Positions 53,793 through 62,079 of a stretch of DNA of 64,000 nt are shown here, piece by piece. How positions within the stretch are numbered: position 1 is the first letter of the stretch; each line of letters opens with the position of its first letter. The DNA is taken from NCBI GenBank assembly GCA_046327755.1, contig JAXLXW010000002.1:186001-250000 (forward strand). Reading direction: 5' to 3'. A program made the position numbers and the translations under genes. This stretch comes from SCN-70-22 sp046327755 (GTDB lineage: Bacteria > Gemmatimonadota > Gemmatimonadetes > Gemmatimonadales > Gemmatimonadaceae). The notes under the pieces are model-generated. The model had not been told where the DNA came from and ran no database searches. It worked only from the letters and a program-made list of their open reading frames with translations.

Positions 53793-55202
53793 ATGCCCAC
53801 GATCCTCATCGTCGACGACGAGCCGAACATCCGCCGCATGGTGGGGGCGCTGCTCACGTCCGAGGGGTACGACGTGCGGGAGGCGGCAAGCGGCGAAGCC
53901 GGGGTCGCGCTCGCGGCCGACGCCGAGCCGGATGTCGCACTCGTCGACCTCATGATGCCGGGGGCGATGGACGGGATCGCGGTACTCGGGGCGCTGCACG
54001 AACGGCATCCCGACCTCCCCGTGGTGATGATGAGCGGCAAGGCGGGGTTGGCCGACGCGGTACGCGCCACGAAGCTGGGGGCGTTCAACTTCCTCGAGAA
54101 GCCGCTCACGCCGGAAGGGGTGCTCCTCTCGCTCAGCTCGGCGCTGGAGTTGCGGCTGGCGAAGCGCGAGGCGCAGGTGCTGCGCGCCGACCTCGGGCTC
54201 GCCGGGGAGATGATCGGGGAGAGCGCGGCGATGCAGGGGCTGCGGGCGCTCATCGCGCGCATCGCCCCCACGGATGCCCGCGTCCTCATCTCGGGGGAAT
54301 CGGGGACGGGCAAGGAACTGGTCGCGGCGGCGATCCACGCCGGGAGCCCGCGGCGCGACCGTCCGTTCGTGCGCGTGAACTGCGCCGCGATCCCGCGCGA
54401 CCTGGTGGAAAGCGAGATGTTCGGGCACGAACGCGGCGCCTTCACCGGCGCCACGGAACGCCGTATCGGGCGCTTCGAACTGGCGCATCGCGGGACGCTC
54501 TTCCTCGACGAGGTGGGCGACCTCGGGAGCGAGGCGCAGGCCAAGCTGCTGCGCGCGATCGAGGCGCGGGAGATCGAGCGCGTCGGGGGCGGTAAGCCGA
54601 TCCCGGTCGACGTGCGCATGGTCGCGGCGACCAACAAGGACCTCCAGCGCGCCGTGCGCGACGCGAGCTTCCGTGAGGACCTCTTCTTCCGCCTCAACGT
54701 CATTCCGGTGGCGCTCGCGCCGCTGCGCGAGCGGCCCGACGACATCCCGCTCCTCGTGCGGCACTTCGCCACGCTCACGCGGCTGCGCACCGGGCATCGC
54801 CTGCCGGAGTGGAACGAGGATGCGTTGCAGCTGTTCACGCGCTATCGCTGGCCCGGCAACGTGCGCGAGCTCGGCAACATCGTCGAGCGGCTCATCATCC
54901 TGCACGCCGGGCAAGCGATCCACGTGGACGACGTGCGACGCGTGATCGCGGTGGACGATGCCCCGCTGGCGGCGCCGGCGCGCGCGCCGCTCCCCGACCC
55001 GGCGGGGCTGGAGACGTCGCTCAGCGAGCAGCTCGACGACTACGAGCGCCTCCTCATCACGCGCGCCCTCGCCGCCTCCAACGGCAACATCTCCGAGGCG
55101 GCGCGGCGCCTGCAGACCGATCGCCCGAATCTCTATCGTCGCATGAAGCGCCTGGACATCGGGCCCGTGGGGGCGGAAGGCAATCTGACACACCCCACCT
55201 GA
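53793..55202 (+). CDS. NtrC-family sigma-54-dependent response regulator
   Basis: A 469-aa protein. The receiver domain has Asp52 in VALVDLMMPG, followed by an AAA+ domain with Walker A GESGTGKE, the sigma-54 contact loop GAFTGA at residues 215-220 and Walker B TLFLDEVGDL. A Fis-type helix-turn-helix completes it (GNISEAARRLQTDRPNLYRR). The GAFTGA loop is intact, so it should activate sigma-54 promoters; rpoN is not in the window. It probably pairs with the kinase at 51069. Confidence 0.93.
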   Translation: MPTILIVDDEPNIRRMVGALLTSEGYDVREAASGEAGVALAADAEPDVALVDLMMPGAMDGIAVLGALHERHPDLPVVMMSGKAGLADAVRATKLGAFNFLEKPLTPEGVLLSLSSALELRLAKREAQVLRADLGLAGEMIGESAAMQGLRALIARIAPTDARVLISGESGTGKELVAAAIHAGSPRRDRPFVRVNCAAIPRDLVESEMFGHERGAFTGATERRIGRFELAHRGTLFLDEVGDLGSEAQAKLLRAIEAREIERVGGGKPIPVDVRMVAATNKDLQRAVRDASFREDLFFRLNVIPVALAPLRERPDDIPLLVRHFATLTRLRTGHRLPEWNEDALQLFTRYRWPGNVRELGNIVERLIILHAGQAIHVDDVRRVIAVDDAPLAAPARAPLPDPAGLETSLSEQLDDYERLLITRALAASNGNISEAARRLQTDRPNLYRRMKRLDIGPVGAEGNLTHPT

Positions 55203-55353
55203 CACCGCGGGCGGACAGCGGGGGACGTGCGCCCCCATCGGCGAACGGACGACAGACGTGGAAGTCGTTGTGTGACAGCGTTCGCCGGGAGATCGTTCGG
55301 CGCGGTACGCGACGTGCCTTGCGCAGAGTCCGTTCGCTACGACTGGAGCCGAT

Positions 55354-57129
55354 ATGCGAAACCGATGGATGCTGGCGGGGGTGGCCCTCCTGGCAATGAC
55401 AATGTCGGGCGCCCGGGTCGCGCGGGGGCAACAGGACCCTCCTGCGCGGGGTGCGCAGAAGCCGCAGCCGCCTGACGAGCGCGTCCTTCCCCGCGAGGTG
55501 GCCGACGAGCTGCTGGCGATCTGGAATGCGCCGGCGACGCTGCGCGTCGACGGACCCTACACGATCGAAGCAGGGCGCGACGTCGCGGGAGACGTCGGGG
55601 TGATTGGCGGAGAACTCACCGTGACCGGGCACGTCGCCGGACGCATCGTCGCCGTGAACGCCGACGTGCGCCTGACGAATGGGGCGCGCGTGGATGGTGA
55701 GATCCTCGTGGTGGGGGGGCGCGTGACCGGGCGCGACGTGGCGAGCGTGGGGGGGCAGATTCGCACCTATCGGGCACGCCTCGAGTACTCCCGCGAGGGC
55801 GATCGCCTCACGCCGCGCCGCGGCGACGACGACTCCCCCCGCGCCTGGTGGCATCGCAAGGAGCGGTGGCGCGAACGCGGCTGGGGCGACCTGCGACTCG
55901 TCTCGGCGCGCACCTACAATCGCGTCGAGGGCTTGCCGGTCTACCTGGGTCCGGCCTTCGGGCGCGACTTCGGATGGGGGCGGCTCTCGGTCGACATGCT
56001 CGGCGTGTGGCGCAGCGCCGAGGGGTTCGAGTGGAAGCCGGAGAACATCGGCCACGCCGCCAAGACCGAGGTGAAGCTCGGCGAGCGGCGCGGCGTTCGG
56101 CTGGGGGGGCGCCTCTTCGACGTCGTCGAGCCGGTGGAACCGTGGCACCTCTCGGACGAGGAGGTGGGGCTCGGGTCGTTCCTGCTGCACCGCGACTACC
56201 GCGACTACTACGACCGGCACGGCGGGAGCGTCTACGCGTCGCTGTTCCGCGGCAATGCGCTCGACGCGATGGTGTCGTTCTCCGACCAGCGCTGGGCAAC
56301 GCGGCGCACGCGCGACCCGTGGACGCTCTTCCGCGACGAGCAGCCGTGGCGCGAGAACCCGGTGCTGGACGAGGGGAACTTCCACCTCCTCAACACCACG
56401 CTGCGCTACGACACGCGCAATGACGTCGGGAACCCGTGGTCCGGCTGGTACATCCTGGCCGACTACGAGTACGGCACCGGGCAGATCTCGCGCTACGGGA
56501 TCACGTACCCGTCGACGCGGAGCGAGAACGTGGACGGGCTCACGACCTACGACCGCGTCTTCCTGGACATCCGGCGCTACAACCGCATCGCCCCCGACGC
56601 CTCGCTGAACCTGCGCCTGGTGGCCGGCGGGTGGCTGTCCGGTGACGACCTCCCCCTGCAGCGACGGTTTAGCGTCGGCGGACCGGGGACGCTTCCCGGC
56701 TACGACTTCCGCCGCGTGACGTCGGAACCCGACGTCTGGCAGTGCTCGGGACCGGTGGCGGCCGACGCGTCGGTCCCGTTAGGCTCGCCGGCGCTGTGCG
56801 AGCGCTTCGCACTGGCGCAGGCCGAGTTCCGCGGCGACCTCCACTTCGACTTCTTCGGGATCCTGGACGAGGAGCGCGACCGGCGCCGCGCCGGGTGGGG
56901 GCGCGGGACCCAGTGGGTGCTCTTCGCCGACGCCGGGCGCGGCTGGATGGTGGGCGAGCCCGACAACGGACTGACCTATCGCAAGGGCGCCTTGCCGCGC
57001 CTGGGGACGTTCAAGACCGACATCGGCATTGGCATCGTACTGGACGACCTCGGAATCTATGCCGCCAAGTCGCTGTCGGATCGCGATGCGCCGGTGAACG
57101 TGTTCGTTCGCATCAAGCCGCGATTCTAG
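55354..57129 (+). CDS. Omp85/D15-like outer-membrane barrel with bactofilin-like N-terminus
   Basis: A 591-aa protein with a signal peptide ending near VARGQQ. Residues about 65-130 form a short beta-solenoid-like repeat (VAGDVGVIGGELTVTGHVAG, ARVDGEILVVGGRVTG) resembling bactofilin repeats. The rest is a barrel with RRFSVGGPGTLPGYDFR, which matches the Omp85 pore-loop motif, and a terminal Phe (VRIKPRF) as BAM signal. No POTRA domain is evident. GGAG lies 6 nt before ATG 55354. It follows the regulator and precedes the DUF4390 gene. Confidence 0.75.
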   Translation: MRNRWMLAGVALLAMTMSGARVARGQQDPPARGAQKPQPPDERVLPREVADELLAIWNAPATLRVDGPYTIEAGRDVAGDVGVIGGELTVTGHVAGRIVAVNADVRLTNGARVDGEILVVGGRVTGRDVASVGGQIRTYRARLEYSREGDRLTPRRGDDDSPRAWWHRKERWRERGWGDLRLVSARTYNRVEGLPVYLGPAFGRDFGWGRLSVDMLGVWRSAEGFEWKPENIGHAAKTEVKLGERRGVRLGGRLFDVVEPVEPWHLSDEEVGLGSFLLHRDYRDYYDRHGGSVYASLFRGNALDAMVSFSDQRWATRRTRDPWTLFRDEQPWRENPVLDEGNFHLLNTTLRYDTRNDVGNPWSGWYILADYEYGTGQISRYGITYPSTRSENVDGLTTYDRVFLDIRRYNRIAPDASLNLRLVAGGWLSGDDLPLQRRFSVGGPGTLPGYDFRRVTSEPDVWQCSGPVAADASVPLGSPALCERFALAQAEFRGDLHFDFFGILDEERDRRRAGWGRGTQWVLFADAGRGWMVGEPDNGLTYRKGALPRLGTFKTDIGIGIVLDDLGIYAAKSLSDRDAPVNVFVRIKPRF

Positions 57130-57139
57130 GAGTGCGCGC

Positions 57140-57877
57140 GTGGAGGTGCCGTTGGTGGGGGCGTTGAGGTGGCGTGTGATACGCGGGGCGATGGTCCGTG
57201 TGACCCTTGCCGTGCTGGGGTTGGCGGCCGTGGCTGCGACCGCCCATGCCCAGCGACGGCCGCGCCTGGATGTCGCGCTGGTCGGCGCTGCGTCGTCAGG
57301 CGCATCGTCCGGCGGCGCGTCCGGTGGTGTGGCGAGCGCCGCATCAGGCGAGCTGGCGGCGACGGTGCGCGTACAGAACGCCCTGGGGGAGCGCTATGTG
57401 CGCGACTTGCTGGGGAACGGCTTTCCGGCGCGGTTGCACTACCGCGCCGAGCTCTGGAGCACGGGCGGCTTCTTCAACTCGATGCAACGGCGCGCCGAGT
57501 GGGACGTGCTGGTGCGCTTCGACGCGTTGGGGCAGCAGTACGAGGTCGTGCGCGTACGCGGTGACTCGGCGACCGCGCGCGACCGATTTGCCAGGTTCGA
57601 GGAGATGGTGGCCGACGTGGAGCGCGCCCAGCGCATCCCGATTGCCCCCGTGCGGGGGAAGTCGCAGTACTACAGCGTGACGCTGGAGCTGGAAATGCTT
57701 TCCGTCTCCGACCTCGACGAGGTGGAGCGCTGGCTACGAGGAGAGCTCAAGCCCGCCGTGCGCGGCGAGCGGAATCCCGGCACGGCGGTGGGGCGCGGCA
57801 TGCGCACGCTCCTGGCTCGCGTGCTGGGGGGGGAGATGCGCCGTCTCGACGCGCGCAGCAAGACGTTCAAGCCTTGA
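57140..57877 (+). CDS. DUF4390-like periplasmic protein
   Basis: A 245-aa protein. Signal segment VTLAVLGLAAVAATAHAQ, a Ser/Gly linker, then a DUF4390-like domain (VQNALGERYVRDLLGNGFPA, LHYRAELWSTGGFFNSMQRR). AGGAG with 7-nt spacing supports GTG 57140 over the internal ATG 57191. DUF4390 genes often neighbour NtrY/NtrX-type systems, as here. Function unknown. Confidence 0.72.
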   Translation: MEVPLVGALRWRVIRGAMVRVTLAVLGLAAVAATAHAQRRPRLDVALVGAASSGASSGGASGGVASAASGELAATVRVQNALGERYVRDLLGNGFPARLHYRAELWSTGGFFNSMQRRAEWDVLVRFDALGQQYEVVRVRGDSATARDRFARFEEMVADVERAQRIPIAPVRGKSQYYSVTLELEMLSVSDLDEVERWLRGELKPAVRGERNPGTAVGRGMRTLLARVLGGEMRRLDARSKTFKP

Positions 57878-57911
57878 AGCGTCCGCACGCCCCGGCACGC
57901 ACCCGGCGAGA

Positions 57912-58625
57912 CTAACCGCCGAGTGCGTGCGAAGGTCCGTGGGCGTGCCCGTGGCCCGGCGCGAGCGCCGCGCCGTGTCCATTGCCATGATTGTGGCTGT
58001 GGCCGTGGCTGTGCCCGTGGCCGTTACCGTGTGCCTTCTGCGCCAGCGCCCTGTATTGCGCACGCGCTTCCAGCTCCTCGAGCTGGTGCAGCGTCGCCTC
58101 ACCGTAGAAGAAGCGGATGTAGCGCGCCTGGATCGGCGTGAGGCGGCGCACGGCCCAGCTCAGGTGCACGAAGTGCGGCTCTACCGGGACGTGGAGCGGG
58201 TACATCCCGATCTCGCTGGGAAGGCGGTTGGACTTGCGCGTGTTGCACGACGAGCACGCCGTCACGACGTTGGTCCATTCGTTGGAGCCGCCGCGTGACA
58301 GTGGGATCAGGTGGTCGCGCGTGAGCGCCTCGCGCGGCTTGAGGTCGGTCCCGGTGCGCCCGCAGTACTGGCACTTGTAGCCGTCGCGCGCGAAGAGGAA
58401 GGTGTTGGTCACCTGCCGGCGGAACTTTCGCGGGACGTGGATGAACTTGGTCAGCCGAATCACCGCTGGGCGCGGGACGGCCAGACGCTCGGAACGCACG
58501 ACGCGCCCATCGTCCGCCTCGACGATCTCGGCTTTGCCGTCGATCACGAGACGGAGCGCCCGCTTGAGCGGAACCATGGTGAGCGGCTCGAACGAGGCGT
58601 TGAGTGCGAGACAACCGACAATCAC
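57912..58625 (-). CDS. HNH endonuclease with His/Gly-rich tail
   Basis: A 237-aa protein. The N-terminal region is VIVGCLALNASFEPLTMVPL. The HNH domain has CQYCGRTGTD, TRDHLIPLSRGGSNEWTNVV and CSSCNTRK, with zinc cysteines and the DH catalytic pair. The last about 40 residues are nearly all His, Gly, Asn and Ser (HGHSHGHSHNHGNGHG), a metal-binding tail not normal for the family. AGGAGGG lies just before GTG 58625, which fixes the start. Such HNH proteins are widespread and often unlinked to defence systems; this one has no restriction partner nearby. Confidence 0.85.
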   Translation of the reverse strand: MIVGCLALNASFEPLTMVPLKRALRLVIDGKAEIVEADDGRVVRSERLAVPRPAVIRLTKFIHVPRKFRRQVTNTFLFARDGYKCQYCGRTGTDLKPREALTRDHLIPLSRGGSNEWTNVVTACSSCNTRKSNRLPSEIGMYPLHVPVEPHFVHLSWAVRRLTPIQARYIRFFYGEATLHQLEELEARAQYRALAQKAHGNGHGHSHGHSHNHGNGHGAALAPGHGHAHGPSHALGG

Positions 58626-58910
58626 GCGGCCCTCCTCACGGTGGTGCCCGGGACGGGCTTCGCCCCTGGCTGGGACGACGCGGCGCACCGGACGGCTGTA
58701 TACACGAACTCCCGCCCTGACCGGGGCGGGAGTCGCGACGACACTACGTGACGGGGATGCTCCTGGTGCGACTCGCGCAGGTGTACGCGATGCGCATGGC
58801 GCGGGGCATGGACCGCCACAGGTCCCGCCGCGCGACACGACAGGGCCTCCTGGTACTCGGAAAGCCTAACAGTTCGATACCGGGCACGCCCGAGACCGGT
58901 GACGACATCG

Positions 58911-59861
58911 TTACCGACTCATGGCGGTCGCCGGGACTGGCGTGAGCCAGCCATAGCGATCGGCGAGGCGTCCCTTCGCGATCCCGAGGAATTCCGCCTG
59001 GATCTTCCGCGTGATCTCGCCCGGCTTCCCCTCGCCCACCGGGACCTGGTCGACCGACCGGATCGGGGTGAGCTCGGCGGCGGTGCCGGTGAAGAACATC
59101 TCGTCTGCGATATAGAGCATCTCGCGCGGGATCTGCTGCTCGCGCACTTCGTAGCCGAAGTCGCGGGCGAGCGTGATGATCGTGTCGCGGGTGATCCCCT
59201 GCAGAATCCCGTTGGAGACGCCGGCCGTGTAGAACACGCCGTCACGCACCAGGAACAGGTTCTCCCCGCTTCCTTCGGCCACGTAGCCGAAGGCGTCGAG
59301 CATGATCCCTTCGCTGTATTGGTTCTGCTTGGCTTCCAGCTTCGAGAGCTGCGAGTTCAGGTAGTTGCCGCCAGCCTTGGCCAGCGTGGGGAAGGTGTCA
59401 GGGGCGGCGCGACGCCACGAGGAGACGCAGACGTCGACGCCCTTTTCCAGCGCCTCGGCCCCCAGGTACGTGGGCCACTTGTAGGCGATGATGAAGCACT
59501 CGACGGGGACGCCGACCGGGTAGAAACCCATCTGCTGCCCGGTGCGCACCACGAGGGGGCGCAGGTAGCACTCCCGCAGCTCGTTGGCGGCCACGGTATC
59601 GACGACGGCCTGCACGAGCTCGTCGGTCGTGTAACGCAGCGACATGCGGTAGATGCGCGCCGAGTCAAGCAGGCGACGCATGTGTTCGCGCAGGCGGAAG
59701 ACAGCGCCGCCATTGGGCGTGTCGTAGCACCGGATCCCTTCGAAGACGGACGACCCGTAGTGCACCACGTGCGACATGACGTGGAGCGTGGCGTCTTCCC
59801 AATTCACCAGCTCGCCATCACGCCAGATCTTGTCGGTGCGCCCCGAGGTGGCGTCCGCCAT
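58911..59861 (-). CDS. ilvE: Branched-chain amino acid aminotransferase
   Basis: A 316-aa PLP fold-type IV transaminase. Landmarks are HYGSSVFEGIRCYDT, the PLP-lysine segment TLAKAGGNYLNSQLSKLEAK, GYVAEGSGENLFLV, GILQGITRDTIITLA and EMFFTGTAAELTPIRSVD. It interconverts Leu/Ile/Val with their keto acids. AAGGAG 7 nt before ATG 59861 defines the start; an upstream ATG at 59876 lacks an RBS. Confidence 0.95.
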   Translation of the reverse strand: MADATSGRTDKIWRDGELVNWEDATLHVMSHVVHYGSSVFEGIRCYDTPNGGAVFRLREHMRRLLDSARIYRMSLRYTTDELVQAVVDTVAANELRECYLRPLVVRTGQQMGFYPVGVPVECFIIAYKWPTYLGAEALEKGVDVCVSSWRRAAPDTFPTLAKAGGNYLNSQLSKLEAKQNQYSEGIMLDAFGYVAEGSGENLFLVRDGVFYTAGVSNGILQGITRDTIITLARDFGYEVREQQIPREMLYIADEMFFTGTAAELTPIRSVDQVPVGEGKPGEITRKIQAEFLGIAKGRLADRYGWLTPVPATAMSR

Positions 59862-59966
59862 GCCGATCTCCTTCAAGGGATATGGCCAAGGATAACTGGC
59901 GAGCGCAGGCGGGGGGAGTGCCGCCGGCCGGCGCCCTCGTGCCGGGCGCCCAGTCGCCGAGTGGCC

Positions 59967-61310
59967 CTACTCGCCCTGTGCGCGCTGCCACTCCGTGAGC
60001 GACGCACCGACCGCATGCAGGGCGTCGAGCGCCGCGGTCGGCGGGGCGACGAGTCGACCGTCGCGGACGCGCTCCACGCCATCGACCACGACCAGCGACG
60101 CCTCGCGTCCGGCGGCGGCCCAGACGAGGGCGTCCTCCGGGGCGTAGGACGGCGTGGTGCGCGGCGACCCTAACGAGAAGGCCGCGAGGTCGGCGCGCTT
60201 TCCCACCGCCAGCGACCCCACCTCGTGGGCGATGCCCAGCGCGCGCGCGCCGCCAAGCGTCGCCATCTCCAGGAGCTGCGCCGCGCTCAACGCATCGAAT
60301 CGCTGCGTCGCGGCGCGCTGCATCAGGATCGCCGTGCGCGCCTCGTCCAGGAGGTCGAGGCGGTTGTTTGCCGCGACCGAGTCGGTCCCCAGCCCCGTGC
60401 GCACTCCAGCCTCGAGGAAGGCCGGCAGCGGGGCGATGCCGTGGCCAAGCTTGGCGTTGGAGACGGGACAGTGCGCGACGGCGCAATCGTGGCGCGCGAT
60501 GCGGGCGATGTCCGGGGCGGTGGCGCGCACACAGTGGATGAGGAGGGGGCGCTCGGCGAGCAGCCCCAGTCGATCGAGGAGGAAGACAGGGGAATCCGCG
60601 CGCGGTGCCACCGCGATGCCGCGGGCGCGCAGGGCGTCGCCGAACATCCCGGTCCCGTCGCGCACGAGTCGCGACTCCGCCTCGCTTTCCGCCAGGTGCA
60701 CGGCGACCGGCCAGCCATCGTTCGCCGCGAGGCGCGCGCACGCCGTGAAGAGTGCGTCGCTGACGCTGTACGGCGCGTGCGGTGAGATGCCCAGGCGCAC
60801 GCGCGGCGTCGCGACGTCGCGCAGGCGCTCGAGTCTTCCCTGCAGGCCCTCGATGGCCGCCTCGCACTGCGCAGGATCGGGGCCGAAGACCTCCTGGTAC
60901 ATGATCCCGCGCGCCCCCATCTCGACCAGCGCCTGCAGGACGACGCCCGACTCGCAGGTGTCCGCATAGGTCGTGACGCCGCTCAGGAAGCCCTCGGCGA
61001 TCCCCGCCTTGGCCGACGCCAGGAGCAGTTCCTGCGACAGGACCGCGGCACGCGCCTTCGTCAGGCGCAACACCCATCGGCGGAACGGAAGCTCCTCGAG
61101 GAAGCCGCGCATGGCGGTGAGCTCGAGGTGCGAGTGCGCGTTGACGAGCCCCGGGAGGAGGACCGCGTCGCCCAGGTCGACGAGGTCGCCCGCGCTCGCG
61201 CCGTCGCGCGGCCCCACATAGGCAATGCGCCCGCCCTCGACGGAGACCGCCCCGCCGGCGATGGGCGGCGCGGCGATGGGGACGACCCAGCGGGCGAGGT
61301 AGGTCTTCAT
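59967..61310 (-). CDS. Amidohydrolase (cytosine-deaminase-like; MtaD or MqnX type)
   Basis: A 447-aa protein. Metal-binding HSHLELT after the first strands, SPHAPYSVSDALF, VHLAESEAE, VAHCPVSNAKLGHGIAPL and LGTDSVAANNRLDLLDEART show a functional amidohydrolase deaminase. It is close to both 5-methylthioadenosine/S-adenosylhomocysteine deaminases and aminodeoxyfutalosine deaminase (MqnX) of menaquinone synthesis. FLEELPFRRWVLRL, next to the first metal motif, leans to MqnX, but no other mqn gene is near. ATG 61310. Confidence 0.8.
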   Translation of the reverse strand: MKTYLARWVVPIAAPPIAGGAVSVEGGRIAYVGPRDGASAGDLVDLGDAVLLPGLVNAHSHLELTAMRGFLEELPFRRWVLRLTKARAAVLSQELLLASAKAGIAEGFLSGVTTYADTCESGVVLQALVEMGARGIMYQEVFGPDPAQCEAAIEGLQGRLERLRDVATPRVRLGISPHAPYSVSDALFTACARLAANDGWPVAVHLAESEAESRLVRDGTGMFGDALRARGIAVAPRADSPVFLLDRLGLLAERPLLIHCVRATAPDIARIARHDCAVAHCPVSNAKLGHGIAPLPAFLEAGVRTGLGTDSVAANNRLDLLDEARTAILMQRAATQRFDALSAAQLLEMATLGGARALGIAHEVGSLAVGKRADLAAFSLGSPRTTPSYAPEDALVWAAAGREASLVVVDGVERVRDGRLVAPPTAALDALHAVGASLTEWQRAQGE

Positions 61311-61329
61311 CGAAGGCGCGCGTGGCCGG

Positions 61330-62079
61330 CTAGCGGGAGCGGCGCCCGTGAACCGCCGGGTCGTACAGCGACACGTCGGGGACGCCGAGGGCGCGGGTGA
61401 GGGCCAGCGAGAAGGCGATGTCGCCGACCTGGTCGGCGTGGTGGCCGTCCGAGCCTAACGACAGCCGCACGCCGGCATCGAGCACCCGCCGCACGAGGCG
61501 CTCGTGCGGGCGATAGCGCGACGACACCTCGAAGACGAGCCCCGCCCTCGCGAAGGCGCGCGCGTAGCGCTCTTCGTCCTCCTCGCGCCACAGCTCCTCG
61601 GGGGGGATGGCGCGGATGGGGAGCGGGAGGAGCGTGGGGTGCGCGATGAGATCGACCGGCATCTCTTGCGCGAGTCGCTCGAGGTTGTCGACCAGCGCCA
61701 CGACGTAGTCGCCCGGGGCGAGCCCCTCGGGCCACTGGCGCGTGAAGACGCGCTGCAGCGAACCGTTGGGGAGCCAGACGGCGTGCAGCGACCCGACGGT
61801 GTGCGTGAAGCGCGCGTCGACGGCCGGTGGCACCTCGCGCCAGAGGGCGTCGTGCCAGCAATACTCGGCCGAGCGCAGCGTGTCGCGCGACTCGAGGGCG
61901 TCGAGATACTCGCCCAGGCGCACCACCGAGTCGATGGCGCCATTCACGTCGCGCGACACGTGGTCGGCGACGGAGGGGCGCACGCCGCGCGCCCGCACGG
62001 CATCCAGCATGACGTCGAGGTCGAGGTGCCCGTCCGACCACGTCGTGTGGGCGTGGCAGTCGAGCGGGGCCCAGGTCAT
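61330..62079 (-). CDS. PHP-domain phosphoesterase-like protein
   Basis: A 249-aa protein. CHAHTTWSDGHLDLDVML, then VADHVSRD, LIAHPTLLPL and LGSDGHHADQVG give the four PHP metal motifs. It resembles histidinol-phosphatase-type PHP proteins, but a phosphoesterase substrate cannot be named. ATG 62079 overlaps the stop of the penicillin-binding protein gene (ATGA). Confidence 0.82.
   Translation of the reverse strand: MTWAPLDCHAHTTWSDGHLDLDVMLDAVRARGVRPSVADHVSRDVNGAIDSVVRLGEYLDALESRDTLRSAEYCWHDALWREVPPAVDARFTHTVGSLHAVWLPNGSLQRVFTRQWPEGLAPGDYVVALVDNLERLAQEMPVDLIAHPTLLPLPIRAIPPEELWREEDEERYARAFARAGLVFEVSSRYRPHERLVRRVLDAGVRLSLGSDGHHADQVGDIAFSLALTRALGVPDVSLYDPAVHGRRSR

Noticed and set aside
57912..58625. 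HNH gene as part of a restriction or retron defence system
   Set aside because: No methyltransferase, reverse transcriptase or helicase lies nearby; neighbours are metabolic genes.
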